A DNA stretch of 64,000 nt. Origin: Phycisphaeraceae bacterium. GTDB lineage: Bacteria; Planctomycetota; Phycisphaerae; Phycisphaerales; UBA1924. The stretch covers positions 1 through 64,000 of the forward strand of contig JAHBXF010000001.1 of NCBI GenBank assembly GCA_019636615.1, written 5' to 3'. Made by a program: the position numbers and the translations under genes. Numbering within the stretch: position 1 is the stretch's first letter; each line of letters starts with the position of its first letter. This document shows, piece after piece, positions 31,910 through 43,177 of the stretch. The notes under the pieces are model-generated. The model did no database searches and was not told the origin of the DNA. It saw only the letters and a program-made list of their open reading frames with translations.

Positions 31910-33319
31910 ATGGTCGCCCGTGAACTTCCACTCTTTGCAGCAGCCACGCTGAGCGTGTTTCTGGCCATGCCATTTTCCCAGGCATCGGCCCAGATCAGGA
32001 ATGTCGAGCCGTATCAGGTAGTGACCACGGACAAAGCCGCGCTGCGCTCGGGCGACAGCGATCTTTACTACAAAATCGCCGACCTCGCCGCCGAAACCCG
32101 CCTGACGGTCGACGGCGAGGGAGGGGCGTGGTCTCGGGTGAGTTTCCCGGCGAATGTCACGGTGTTTGTGAAGGCCGAGCAGATCGATGTCTCGGGCAAC
32201 AGCGGCAAACTCACTACGGCCAGCCGGTTGCTGGCCCCGAACCTGGCGACGGGCATTCAGGGAAGTTGGAAGGCCCTGCTCGCCGCGCCGTTGCCCACCG
32301 GCTCCACGCTTCGCGTGGTAGAGCCTATCCGCGAGGCGGATGGACCGATCGTCGGCTACCGGGTGGTTGCGCCCGAACAGGCCCGCGCCTTTGTCGAGAC
32401 GCGCTTCCTTCGCAGGGTGGCCGGAGCAACCCCCCCCACGACCCCCACCACTACCCCCACCACTACCCCCACCACTACGCCCACTACTACGCCACAGCCG
32501 GCTCCTACCCCCACGCCGACCCCTGCCGCGACTGACACCAAGCCCGCCGAGGCTGTGCCCGCGCAGCCGCAGCCCGCGCCGATCGACCTTACCCAGCCCA
32601 TGGCGCCCGGCACAGAACAGGCAACGCCCACGATACGTCAGCCCGAGGCCCAGCCCGCGACAGACTTGGCGCCGAGCACTCTGCCCAACGCCCCCACCAC
32701 CACACCGTCAACGACTCCCGCAACACCGGCGAACGCCACGCCGGCCCCGCGTCCGGTGGGCGACCTGGCCACGCTCGAACGCACCTTCCGCGAGGTGTGG
32801 CGGCAATCGATGATGGAATCGGAGATGGATGAACTGCTGGCCGAGTATCAGGTCGCCATCAACGCGACGCGTCCGGGCGAAGAGCGTCTGCGCGACCAGT
32901 TGCAGCAGCGTGCCGATGCCCTCTCGCTTCGCATCGCGCTGCGCGACCGCATCCGCCAGCAAGAGGCCGACCGCGCGGCCCTTGATCAGGGCCAGTACCG
33001 CGTGCAGGAACAACTCGCCATCGCGGCGCAGGCTCGCGTGTACACCATCGTCGGGCAGTTGCAGCCCAGCACCGTCTATGACGGTCAGCGGCTGCCCCTG
33101 ATGTACCGGGTGGTGAGCGTGGGCGGCACCTCGCCGCGCACGCTGGGGTACCTGCGTGACGATCCCCAGTTCGGCTTCAAGGGCAAACTGGGGCAGGTTG
33201 TCGGGGTTATCGGCGAGGCCAACCTCGACCGCTCGCTGATGCTCAACATCATCAGGCCGGTTCGGGTGGATGTGCTGGGGGTCCAGCCCGCGCAGCCCGC
33301 GCCCGCCACCCAGAACTGA
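31910..33319 (+). CDS. Exported protein with SH3-like domain and Thr/Pro linker
   Basis: 469 residues; AATGAGGAG precedes ATG 31910. Signal peptide ending near SQASA. Residues about 30-170 look like one or two bacterial SH3-type domains (VVTTDKAALRSGDSDLYYKI, LTVDGEGGAWSRVSFP). From about 171 a tandem TTTP run encoded by a 12-bp repeat (about 32432-32492) begins a ~110-residue Pro/Thr/Ala linker. The C-terminal ~190 residues are charged helices (LERTFREVWRQSMMESEMDE), then a second beta region (VYTIVGQLQPSTVYDGQRLP, RTLGYLRDDPQFG). Probably binds cell-wall or matrix material; SH3 binding is a family expectation only. Divergent from the TolC-like gene. Confidence 0.75.
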   Translation: MVARELPLFAAATLSVFLAMPFSQASAQIRNVEPYQVVTTDKAALRSGDSDLYYKIADLAAETRLTVDGEGGAWSRVSFPANVTVFVKAEQIDVSGNSGKLTTASRLLAPNLATGIQGSWKALLAAPLPTGSTLRVVEPIREADGPIVGYRVVAPEQARAFVETRFLRRVAGATPPTTPTTTPTTTPTTTPTTTPQPAPTPTPTPAATDTKPAEAVPAQPQPAPIDLTQPMAPGTEQATPTIRQPEAQPATDLAPSTLPNAPTTTPSTTPATPANATPAPRPVGDLATLERTFREVWRQSMMESEMDELLAEYQVAINATRPGEERLRDQLQQRADALSLRIALRDRIRQQEADRAALDQGQYRVQEQLAIAAQARVYTIVGQLQPSTVYDGQRLPLMYRVVSVGGTSPRTLGYLRDDPQFGFKGKLGQVVGVIGEANLDRSLMLNIIRPVRVDVLGVQPAQPAPATQN

Positions 33320-33403
33320 AGCCAACGGCTCAAAGACGGGGCACGGGCGTGATCAAGTGCGGGCGGGCATCATGGCAGGCGTTGCGCACGTACCATTCCC
33401 GCG

Positions 33404-34693
33404 ATGCACGTGAGCACCCCGGACACTCAGCCCAAACTCGCGGCGGGCATGTCGGCAGATGCCGACACGATCGACGCCGCGAAGCGGGCCTGCGCGCAGT
33501 GCGCCGAGGGGCTTGAATCACCCGCCGATCTTGCGTGCGTGTTTTTTTCGCCCCACCACCTGACGTCGATTTCCGACCTTGCGGCGACGGTTCAGCGCAC
33601 GCTCGGCCCGCGCACGCTGGTGGGCGTTTCGGCCGAGGGTGTCATCGCGGGTGATATTGAACTTGAACGCGCCCCGGGCGTTTCGATCCTGGCGTTTCAC
33701 CTGCCGGGGGTCGAGGTGCGTCCCTACGCCACCGAGCAGTTCCCGGTGCTTGATGAAACGCCGGAGTCGCTCTTCATGCTGCGCGATGTGGTGGGCGCGG
33801 GCGAAGACCTGCGCTGCATCATGATGTTCATCGAGCCATTCTCCACGCCCTTCTCGCGGGTGCTGACCCACCTGAACCGCGCGACGGCCGGCGGGGGCGG
33901 CGGCCCGATCGTCGGCGGGTTGGCCTCGGCCTCGGGCACGGCGGGGGGCAACGCCCTCTTTCTCAACGACCGCATCATCAAGACCGGCGGCGTGGGTGTT
34001 TCGCTGCGTGGCCCGCTGCGTGTGGACTGCCTGGTGTCGCAGGGGTGCCGCCCCTTCGGCCCGCCGATGGTGGTGACCAAGGCGCAGGGCAACGCCATTC
34101 TCGAACTGGGCGGCGTGCGCGCGGTGGATGCGATTCAGATGGTGCTGCAGGATCAGGGGGAGTCTCGCCACAAACTCCTCGCGGGCGGGCTCTTCATCGG
34201 CAAGGCTCCCGCGGTGCGCCACGATGCCTATGGGCGAGACGACTTCCTGATGCGCAAGGCGCTGAGCATCCGCGCGGAAGAGGGCTCGGTGATCACCGGC
34301 GACGCGGTGCACGTGGGCCAGACCATCCGCCTGCACGCTCGCGACGCCGCCGCGGCCGATCTTGACCTTTCGATGCTGCTCGACAAGCAGAAACTCTACG
34401 ACAAACCCCGCGGGGCCATGCTCGTGGCCAGCCATGGCCGCGGGCGACGCCTCTTCAAGCAGTCGCACCACGATGCTCGCGCCGTCACGCGTTCCTTCCG
34501 GCAGGCCGCCTCGGGCGAGCAACTGGCCAAGCCGGGGATCCCGTATTACACCGCGGACCAGACCCCGGCCGTGCCCGTCGCGGGATTCTTCGCGGCGGGC
34601 GAGATCGCGCCCATCCGCGGCGAGAGCTTTGTGCAGACCCAGAGCGCGTGCCTCACGCTCTTTCGATCGGCCGATCCGGCTCAGGGGCACTGA
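33404..34693 (+). CDS. FIST domain sensory protein
   Basis: 429 residues. FIST N-terminal region at about 40-230 (LACVFFSPHHLTSISDLA, RTLVGVSAEGVIAGDIELER, GGGPIVGGLASASG, NDRIIKTGGVGVSLRG) and FIST_C from about 240-400, ending PVAGFFAAGEIAPIRGESFV. FIST proteins are cytoplasmic ligand-sensing modules, thought to bind small ligands such as amino acids. Here it stands alone with no fused kinase or cyclase, as in many planctomycetes. It converges with the SDR gene 30 nt downstream. Confidence 0.88.
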   Translation: MHVSTPDTQPKLAAGMSADADTIDAAKRACAQCAEGLESPADLACVFFSPHHLTSISDLAATVQRTLGPRTLVGVSAEGVIAGDIELERAPGVSILAFHLPGVEVRPYATEQFPVLDETPESLFMLRDVVGAGEDLRCIMMFIEPFSTPFSRVLTHLNRATAGGGGGPIVGGLASASGTAGGNALFLNDRIIKTGGVGVSLRGPLRVDCLVSQGCRPFGPPMVVTKAQGNAILELGGVRAVDAIQMVLQDQGESRHKLLAGGLFIGKAPAVRHDAYGRDDFLMRKALSIRAEEGSVITGDAVHVGQTIRLHARDAAAADLDLSMLLDKQKLYDKPRGAMLVASHGRGRRLFKQSHHDARAVTRSFRQAASGEQLAKPGIPYYTADQTPAVPVAGFFAAGEIAPIRGESFVQTQSACLTLFRSADPAQGH

Positions 34694-34722
34694 CACCATC
34701 AGCGCATGCGTGTCGTTGTGTG

Positions 34723-35535
34723 TCAGCGGCCTCGCCGGCGCATGGCCCAGCGCAGCGCGACATCGGTGAGCCGCGGCATCATGATCGAGAGGCCGAGCCC
34801 CACGCGGATGGGCAGGCTCGTCCAGACTTCGCCACGCGGCCGGCGCAGGCACGCGACCACGGCCCGCGCCACGCGCTCGGGCGGCTGAAGGAACCCCTCG
34901 GGGGTGCGCAGGGCGAGCGCGGCGTTGTCGCTGCGGCCGGCGGTTTGCTCGAAGAACTCGGTGCGTGTGCCGATGGGGTGCACGCTCGACACGCGGATGC
35001 CCTGGGGCGCGAGTTCGTGGCGCATCGCCCGCGCGAAATGGTCTTGCGCCGCCTTCGTGGCCGAGTAGGCCGCGAAGTAGGGCGTGCCGATCTTCGAGAG
35101 ACAACTGGAGCAGAAAAGGATGTGGCCCCGCCCGGCGCGGCGCATGTGCGGCAGCGCGGGGGTGATGCAGTTTATCGAGCCGAAGAAGTTGACCTCGAAG
35201 ATGTCGCGCAGCGCGGCCTGGGACATCTCGTGGACGGGGCCCTCGACGCCGTAGCCGGCGTTGGCGAAGACGGAATAGATGCTGCCGAAGGCTTCGACGG
35301 TGCGTTCGACGAGCGCTTCGCACTCTGCTTTGTTCGCCACGTCGCAGGGCACGACGATGGCCCTGCCGCCCATGGCCGCGATTTCTGCGGCCGCGTGACC
35401 GAGTTTTTCGACGCGGCGGGCGGCGAGGGCGACGGGCATGCCCGCGCGGGCGCAGGCGATGGCGGTGGCCCGTCCGATGCCGCTGCTGGCGCCGGTGATG
35501 GCGATGGGCAAGCCTTCGAGTGGGATGCCGGGCAT
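34723..35535 (-). CDS. Short-chain dehydrogenase/reductase
   Basis: 270 residues from ATG 35535; a GTG at 35562 is possible. Classical SDR: nucleotide motif TGASSGIG at 14-21, NAG in VFANAGYG, catalytic Ser in LFCSSCLSK and YSATK with the active Tyr and Lys. The C-terminus has a hydrophobic stretch (RVGLGLSIMMPRLTD) that may lie at the membrane. NAD(P)-dependent oxidation or reduction of an alcohol or ketone; substrate not predictable. Confidence 0.88.
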   Translation of the reverse strand: MPGIPLEGLPIAITGASSGIGRATAIACARAGMPVALAARRVEKLGHAAAEIAAMGGRAIVVPCDVANKAECEALVERTVEAFGSIYSVFANAGYGVEGPVHEMSQAALRDIFEVNFFGSINCITPALPHMRRAGRGHILFCSSCLSKIGTPYFAAYSATKAAQDHFARAMRHELAPQGIRVSSVHPIGTRTEFFEQTAGRSDNAALALRTPEGFLQPPERVARAVVACLRRPRGEVWTSLPIRVGLGLSIMMPRLTDVALRWAMRRRGR

Positions 35536-35589
35536 GGACCGCCTGCCTTCCGTGTGGATCACGCCCAGAAAGACCGCCTCGGGCGACGA

Positions 35590-35727
35590 TCAGTTGCCTT
35601 TGATCGCACGCTCGGTGGCTTCGCTGGCGCTCTGGATGTCTTTGCCCAGCCCCTTGGTGGTCTGGCAACCGCCGAGCAGGCATGCGCCGAAAAACAGCAG
35701 GACAACCGCGGATGCAACTCGCTTCAT
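35590..35727 (-). CDS. Entericidin-like small lipoprotein
   Basis: 45 residues from ATG 35727, with GAGGAG eight bases upstream. MKRVASAVVLLFFGACLLGG is a lipoprotein signal; the acceptor Cys is residue 21 (LGGCQTTKG), followed by KGLGKDIQSASEATERAIKG. This matches the entericidin A/B pattern (GCxTxxGxGxDI...A). Entericidins are tiny envelope lipoproteins linked to stress or toxin-antitoxin behaviour in enterobacteria; the role here is unknown. It is too short for most gene finders. Confidence 0.8.
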   Translation of the reverse strand: MKRVASAVVLLFFGACLLGGCQTTKGLGKDIQSASEATERAIKGN

Positions 35728-35880
35728 GGTGTCTACTCCTCAAGGACAACGTCGGGCTGGGCCTGAGTCGATATGACAGATGCAAGCCTAGACATGGATT
35801 CTATGAACTCAGATCGAGCCGGACCAGCGAAGGCGCTGCGGCCAACGCACGGACCGCCGCCAGGATGCGCCCAATGAAAA

Positions 35881-35906
35881 GCCCCCGCGTGGTGGAACGC
35901 GGGGGC
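35881..35906 (-). terminator. Rho-independent terminator of dnaK
   Basis: GCCCCCGCG and CGCGGGGGC form a perfect 9-bp stem around TTCCACCA (minus strand), followed by TTTTC. It lies 54 nt after the dnaK stop. Confidence 0.85.
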
Positions 35907-35959
35907 CTGGGAGATCCTGTGCTGAGACGCTTGACTTCGGGGATGTGCCCACGGGGGCT

Positions 35960-37891
<1,932 letters not shown>

Positions 37892-38263
37892 ACGTTGAGT
37901 TTCCTTTCGCGACACTACCTGATGCAAGCCGGATGCCAGTTGCCGCGCGCCTGGGATGGCCCCCACCCCTCATTTCCCCGCCCGTCCCGGCTCCTCCGGC
38001 CCCGACATCCACACACTTTGCTTCCACCCATCCGCCCGGCCTGCCGTTCTGGCAGCACTGCCCGGGTGTGAGCCGGAGGTGGGTTTCGATGGAGTGCTCA
38101 ACACGGGCGGTGCGGCCTGGAAGGGGGCTGGAAGGTGTCGCCGAAATTTCTGACTTCGTGCTGCGAGAACGTCCTTGATCGGCCGCACCCCCTGGTGAGT
38201 GGCAGCCCGCCCGGCGTTCGGGACGCGGCCGCCGCACTGCACCTCGTACCAGGGACAACACCC
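37892..38263. other. 372-nt divergent promoter region
   Basis: Lies between dnaK (minus) and the dockerin protein gene (plus) and must contain both promoters. No clear -35/-10 pair or heat-shock operator was recognised. A half CIRCE-like GAGTGCT at about 38092 lacks its partner. Confidence 0.4.
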
Positions 38264-41200
38264 ATGCGCACAGCCCACCTTCGCAACAGCACCCCCGCCG
38301 TCTTCCGCAAGGAATCACTCCGCACGACACGCCGCCCGCGGGCTCGCGGCCTGGCCGCGGCCGCGGGGGTGGTGGGCGCCCTGGCCAGTTGGGGGGCCGG
38401 GCTGGCGTGCGCGGCGACACCGCAGCAGATCCCCAACGCGGAACTCCGGGTGGTGCCTCGTTATGTGGGCAACTGCTGCTATGAGTTTGACGTGTGGCAG
38501 TATGCCGGCATGCCCGGCAACGTGACGCAGATGCAGGCTGTGGTGGCGGGCGGCGCGACGGTGGTCTCGGCGTTCAACGGCTGGACGGGCCCTGCGCCGG
38601 TGATCAGCGGCGGGAACACGGTTGTGGACTGGACCTTCCCCGCGCCGGGGCTGGATGCACGCTTCCCGACGGACGGGCCGCCCGAGTACACCGTGAAGAT
38701 GTGCTTCAACAACCTGACGCCGGGCACGATGATCTTCTTTACCGGGTTTGACAGCGCGGGCAACACCGCGCCGAGCCTGCGTGTGCCGATCATTCTTGAC
38801 GGGCCCAACTGCTCGGTGCCTGTGGATCCGTGCCGGATCGACTGCTCGCCCAATGAGCGGATCACGATCTGCTACGAGGGCGGGCGAGATGATGCGTACG
38901 GGGCGCCCAACGACCCGGCGAGCCCGCGTCCGCCATTCGCGGCGTGGCTGACGAGTTGGGGCCCGACGAAAAACTTTGACGACCCGACGGTGAACCGTCA
39001 GTTCGGTCACACGTTCCGCAACCTGCCCACGGGGATCGTGGCCGCGCGGCTTGAGATCAAGTTGCGGGCCGAGTGCGAACTGTCGTACAACGACACGCTG
39101 GGCGTGCAGTTCACGGGCAGCGGCACCGCGTGGAACGCCTCGATCGCTTCACTGGCGGGCGGCACGTGGGCCTGCGGTCAGCAGGCGACGATCGTGCTCG
39201 ACCTGGGCGCGCTGCCGGGCGGGGCGAACCTCATCCCGCTCATCTGCAGCAATCGCTTCGTCGATTTCCGCACGCAGGACGACACCACGGTGGACTGGGC
39301 GCGGCTGACGATCGAGGTGTGCCCGTGCGACAACGGGCGTTGGCGCACGTACGTCGCGGGGATTCCGGACAACTTCGCCGCGCCGATCGACCCGCCCAAC
39401 TTCCGACAACCCGCGCTGGATGCGCTGCGTTCGCCGCCCTTCGGCTGGCACGACAGCGACCACTGCATCCTGGATCGCGGCTGGGGGCACACGTTCTTCA
39501 ACCTGCCTCCGGGGATCATCCGGGCGTTCGGTTCGACGCGGATGCGTGCGTGCGGGGCGGGCTCGAACAACGACTCGATCAACTTCGACCTGCGCGGGCC
39601 CGGTGCGCCCACGTCGTTCTACCGGGGGTTCCAGATTTCAGACCTGCCGGGCAACGGCGGGGCGTGGAACACGACGATGGGGCCTCGCAACTTCTCGTGG
39701 AACTACGGCACGCTGCTCGCGAACAACGGCTTTTGCCGCAACATCCTGGGCGGCATGGCCGACCGCATGTTCGACGTGTATGTGCAGGACGACACCGACC
39801 TGGACTACTTCGCGCTGCGTGTGTATTCGTGCACCCGCCGCCTCGTGCTTCAGGGCGTGCCGTTTGTACTCAAGGGAATTTCCTCGGCGGTGTTCACCGA
39901 CACCGGCGTGAGGATCGAGGACATCGGCGCGGGCGAAGGGGGAGACGGCGCCGCCTTTGATGTCTCGGGCTCGAAGGGCCTTGACCTGTCGCTGACCGGC
40001 CCCGCGACCCAGCCGCCCCCCGGCACGCGTGGTTCGTGGGCGTTGCACGCCGACACCGACGGCGATGGCGAGGCGGAGGTGATTCACGAGGCGCTGCTCT
40101 CGTGGACCGAGCACGGCTCGCTCGTCGTGGAGCGGGGCCGCACGAACGACCCCGACGCCTGCACCGAGATCGAACTGCACAACAGCCGCACCGGCGACAC
40201 GCTGACGGTGTGCCGCCCCGGGTTGCGGCTTGAGATTTTCGACAACCCCGTGCTCACCGGCGCCTCGGCGCGTGCGGCTCGCCCGTGCTTCATCAAGATC
40301 GGCGACATCAAGGGCGAGAGCGATGGCGTGCACCGCTTCAGCCTGGGCCAGGGGGTGGGCGGAGAGTTTGACTCTTTCACCCTTCGTTCTTCGCCGCACG
40401 AACTGCCGGTTGAGTCTTTCTCGATGTCGTGGAAGACCCAGGAGGGTGAAGACCCTCTCTCGGTGGACGTGGCCTCGCGGGGTCTGCGCACCTGCTATGC
40501 GAACCACCTCCCGCAGGGCGATGTCTCCCTTGATGCCAACCACTACGTCATGGTGGCGAGCAACATTCCCGCCACCGGCGGCGGCATGCGGGCTGTCATG
40601 CAGGAACCCGCCGAGGAATACGGCGCGAAGATCGCCTTCGGCCACGGCGGCGAGATGCCCGTGCCCCCGCACGAACTGGTCATGGAGTTCGTGGGCTCGC
40701 AGGGCGGCGTGCCGGATCAGTACCTTGGCTCGTGCACGCTTCGTGCCAGCCCGGGCGTTGATTCCTTCTTTGACATCTTCGCCGACTTCTCACCCACGGG
40801 CACCGACCGCTACCGCTTTGTTGTCTCAAGCGGCGATGAAACCACCGGAGCCTTCACGAGCGGCGCGGGGCGGCTGACCTCACAAGGCGGCAAGCCCAGC
40901 GGCTGCGGCAAGGGCGCGGTGCTCATCGGCGGGGTTCGCACCTCGTGCATCTGGATCGACTGGGACAACCTCACCACCTTCTCGCTGCCCAACGGGCAGA
41001 GCGCCGAGGGAACACGCCTGGCCATTCTCGCGGCGACGGCGACCGAGACCTTCGACTTCCTGCAGGAGTTCCGGTACTTTGCCACCGGCGTTGATGAACT
41101 GCTCGTGGCGGATCAGACCGTGACGCCCTACACCGGCGGCACGCCCTGCCCGGCCGACTTCAACAACGACGGCGGTGTTGACGGGGCCGACGTGGAAGCC

Positions 41201-41317
41201 TTCTTCGGGGCCTGGGAGAACGGCCTGCCCGAGGCGGATGTGAACCAGGACGGCGGCATCGACGGGCAGGATGTGCAGACCTTCTTCCTCGCCTGGGAGA
41301 ATGGCGGTTGCGACTGA
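38264..41317 (+). CDS. Large secreted protein with duplicated beta domains and dockerin
   Basis: 1017 residues from ATG 38264. The signal region is long and Arg-rich at the start (FRKESLRTTRRPRARGLAAA) with a hydrophobic core, cleaved near LACAA. Two related domains of about 170 residues follow (about 230-370 and 395-540): FGHTFRNLPTGIVAARLEIK / WGHTFFNLPPGIIRAFGSTR, FRTQDDTTVDWARLTIEVC / VYVQDDTDLDYFALRVYSC, each closed by Cys. A further beta-rich region runs to about 960. The last ~55 residues are a two-repeat dockerin (PADFNNDGGVDGADVEAFF, DVNQDGGIDGQDVQTFF). Likely a cell-surface or released matrix protein. No enzymatic motif seen. Confidence 0.85.
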   Translation: MRTAHLRNSTPAVFRKESLRTTRRPRARGLAAAAGVVGALASWGAGLACAATPQQIPNAELRVVPRYVGNCCYEFDVWQYAGMPGNVTQMQAVVAGGATVVSAFNGWTGPAPVISGGNTVVDWTFPAPGLDARFPTDGPPEYTVKMCFNNLTPGTMIFFTGFDSAGNTAPSLRVPIILDGPNCSVPVDPCRIDCSPNERITICYEGGRDDAYGAPNDPASPRPPFAAWLTSWGPTKNFDDPTVNRQFGHTFRNLPTGIVAARLEIKLRAECELSYNDTLGVQFTGSGTAWNASIASLAGGTWACGQQATIVLDLGALPGGANLIPLICSNRFVDFRTQDDTTVDWARLTIEVCPCDNGRWRTYVAGIPDNFAAPIDPPNFRQPALDALRSPPFGWHDSDHCILDRGWGHTFFNLPPGIIRAFGSTRMRACGAGSNNDSINFDLRGPGAPTSFYRGFQISDLPGNGGAWNTTMGPRNFSWNYGTLLANNGFCRNILGGMADRMFDVYVQDDTDLDYFALRVYSCTRRLVLQGVPFVLKGISSAVFTDTGVRIEDIGAGEGGDGAAFDVSGSKGLDLSLTGPATQPPPGTRGSWALHADTDGDGEAEVIHEALLSWTEHGSLVVERGRTNDPDACTEIELHNSRTGDTLTVCRPGLRLEIFDNPVLTGASARAARPCFIKIGDIKGESDGVHRFSLGQGVGGEFDSFTLRSSPHELPVESFSMSWKTQEGEDPLSVDVASRGLRTCYANHLPQGDVSLDANHYVMVASNIPATGGGMRAVMQEPAEEYGAKIAFGHGGEMPVPPHELVMEFVGSQGGVPDQYLGSCTLRASPGVDSFFDIFADFSPTGTDRYRFVVSSGDETTGAFTSGAGRLTSQGGKPSGCGKGAVLIGGVRTSCIWIDWDNLTTFSLPNGQSAEGTRLAILAATATETFDFLQEFRYFATGVDELLVADQTVTPYTGGTPCPADFNNDGGVDGADVEAFFGAWENGLPEADVNQDGGIDGQDVQTFFLAWENGGCD

Positions 41318-41376
41318 TCCACCCTCTTCGCGGGCGTGCCCCTCGAAGAGACGGGTTGAAAGCAGAACTCTCTTTG

Positions 41377-41411
41377 CCCGCCGGGGTCGTGAAGGCCTCG
41401 GCGGGTTTTTT
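41377..41411 (+). terminator. Rho-independent terminator after the dockerin protein gene
   Basis: CCCGCCG (41377-41383) pairs with CGGCGGG (41399-41405), followed by six T (41406-41411). It lies 60 nt after the stop at 41317. Confidence 0.85.
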
Positions 41412-41519
41412 GCGTGTGTGGCGGGGTTTGGCGCAGGGTTGCCGGGGCGCGTTGGGCTGGAAGGTCATCCGGGGCCCTACTCTTTTCGAATCTTTCAGAC
41501 AGGAGTGAAAATCAGCACC

Positions 41520-43022
41520 ATGCCCGCCACGCTTGAAAACAGCCTGACCACGATGCCCCGTGCCGGCGGCGCGCCCGTGAGTGACCCGCGGCTGGAACCC
41601 ATCCGGGAGAAGGTGGCTCGCGGGCAACGGCTCTCGCTCGACGACGGGGCGGCGCTCTTTGAGACCCCGGACCTGTGGAGCGTGCTGGAGATGGCCGACA
41701 GTGTGCGCCGGCGGCTGCACGGCGATCGTGCGTACTACAACATCAACCGTCACTTGAACTACTCCAACGTGTGCGCGCTCTCGTGCAAGTTCTGCGACTT
41801 TTATGCCAAGGCCGGCCAGGAGAAGGCGTACACCCGCGACATGGCGTATGTTCGCGAGCAGGCGAGGCTGGCCGTGGAGGCGGGGGCGACCGAGATTCAC
41901 AGCGTGGGCGGCCTGCACCCCACGCTTCCCTTTTCCTACTACACCGATCTCATCGGCACGCTGCGCGACGAGGCCCGCGCGCGGGGCAGCGATCTGCACG
42001 TCAAGGCCTTCACCGCGGTTGAGATCGTGCACCTGGCGCGCATCGCCAAGGTGTATAAAGGGGCCACCGCGCCGGGTGAAGAGGGGCGGCGGGCGCGGCG
42101 CGAGGCGATCCGGTGGGTGCTCACGCGGCTGAAAGAAGCCGGCCTGGGAAGCCTGCCGGGCGGCGGGGCCGAGGTCTTCGACGATCGGATTCATGACGAG
42201 GCGTACAAGGGGAAGATCCGCAGCGATGTGTGGCTTGATGTGCACCGTGTGGCCCACGAGGTGGGGCTGAACACCAACGCCACGCTGCTTTACGGGCACA
42301 TCGAAGCGCGACGCGAGCGGCTGATGCACCTGGACATGCTGCGGCGCGCCCAGGACGAAGCGCTGGCGCGGCTCGGCTACGCGGGCGACGCGAAGAACCC
42401 GGCAATGGGCCGGCGCGGCGATCGCCACGCGGCGCCGGCGAGCGTGCCGCCTTCCGGCGATGATGCGCTGGCCCTTTCTGAGGGTGGGCACCTGGGATAC
42501 CGGGGCGACGAGACGGGCTCGCCCGCGATCACGCTGACACGGCCGGGCACGCCGCTGCCGCTGGAGATGGCGGCGCGCCAGAGCCCGGAGATCGCCGCGG
42601 CGCTGCGCACCGAGATCGCGCCCAGCCTGCCGCACGGGTATTACCAGACCATCATCCCGCTGCCGTTCTTCCCCGATGGGTGCGACCTTGAACACCTGCC
42701 CGGGCCAACAGGGCTAGAGAACTACCGCACGCTGGCGGTGGCTCGCCTGATGCTGGACAACTTCCCGCATGTGAAAGCGTTCTGGATCATGCAGACACTG
42801 CCGATGGCGCAACTGATGCTGCAGAGCGGTGCGGACGACATCGACGGCACCGTGGTGTGGTACGACATCACGCATGTCGGCGGCGCGGGCACCCACCAGG
42901 AGGTTGGAACGGGGGCTCTGCACAAGGCCATCCGCGAGGCGGGCTTCACACCCTGCGAGCGTGACACGCTGTATCGCCGGATCGCCCGCGAGGGCAACCG
43001 CTGGCGGATCGACGCGGATTGA
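41520..43022 (+). CDS. mqnE: Aminodeoxyfutalosine synthase MqnE with a large insertion
   Basis: 500 residues from ATG 41520, preceded by AGGAGTGAAAATCAGCACC. Radical-SAM enzyme of the futalosine menaquinone pathway. The 4Fe-4S cysteines are in CALSCKFC (Cys85, Cys89, Cys92), with HLNYSNVC before and FYAKAGQEKAY after, as in MqnE. Family landmarks EIHSVGGLHPTLPFSYY, KAFTAVEIVHLA, SLPGGGAEVFDDRI and LPGPTGLENYRTLAVARLML are all present. Known members are about 370-400 residues. Here about 75 low-complexity residues (from about 286, GYAGDAKNPAMGRRGDRHA) sit between LRRAQDEA and the IIPLPFFPDG strand, so the barrel is interrupted by an extra loop. Active site complete. Confidence 0.9.
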   Translation: MPATLENSLTTMPRAGGAPVSDPRLEPIREKVARGQRLSLDDGAALFETPDLWSVLEMADSVRRRLHGDRAYYNINRHLNYSNVCALSCKFCDFYAKAGQEKAYTRDMAYVREQARLAVEAGATEIHSVGGLHPTLPFSYYTDLIGTLRDEARARGSDLHVKAFTAVEIVHLARIAKVYKGATAPGEEGRRARREAIRWVLTRLKEAGLGSLPGGGAEVFDDRIHDEAYKGKIRSDVWLDVHRVAHEVGLNTNATLLYGHIEARRERLMHLDMLRRAQDEALARLGYAGDAKNPAMGRRGDRHAAPASVPPSGDDALALSEGGHLGYRGDETGSPAITLTRPGTPLPLEMAARQSPEIAAALRTEIAPSLPHGYYQTIIPLPFFPDGCDLEHLPGPTGLENYRTLAVARLMLDNFPHVKAFWIMQTLPMAQLMLQSGADDIDGTVVWYDITHVGGAGTHQEVGTGALHKAIREAGFTPCERDTLYRRIAREGNRWRIDAD

Positions 43023-43177
43023 GAGAAAGTACCCCGGCGTGCGTGGTTTGCGCGGCGGGAAAAGGTCGGTGCTGCATCCGTGCTTTCCCGGCCGCTCAAC
43101 GGGGCGACGCGTGGTCGCCCTGGGCGCCGTGGGCCGCCCCCGGCGCGGCTGGGGGGCAATGATCCTGCTTGCACCCC

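Noticed and set aside
32432..32492. Short regular repeats that look like a small CRISPR or microsatellite array
   Set aside because: The 12-bp units have no spacers and encode an in-frame TTTP linker of the SH3-like protein.
33518..35785. A long minus-strand frame across the FIST and SDR genes
   Set aside because: It crosses two recognisable genes in the wrong frame and gives an Arg-rich, low-quality protein.
38085..38105. GAGTGCT upstream of dnaK as a CIRCE heat-shock operator
   Set aside because: Only one half is present; no matching TTAGCACTC half lies nine bases away.
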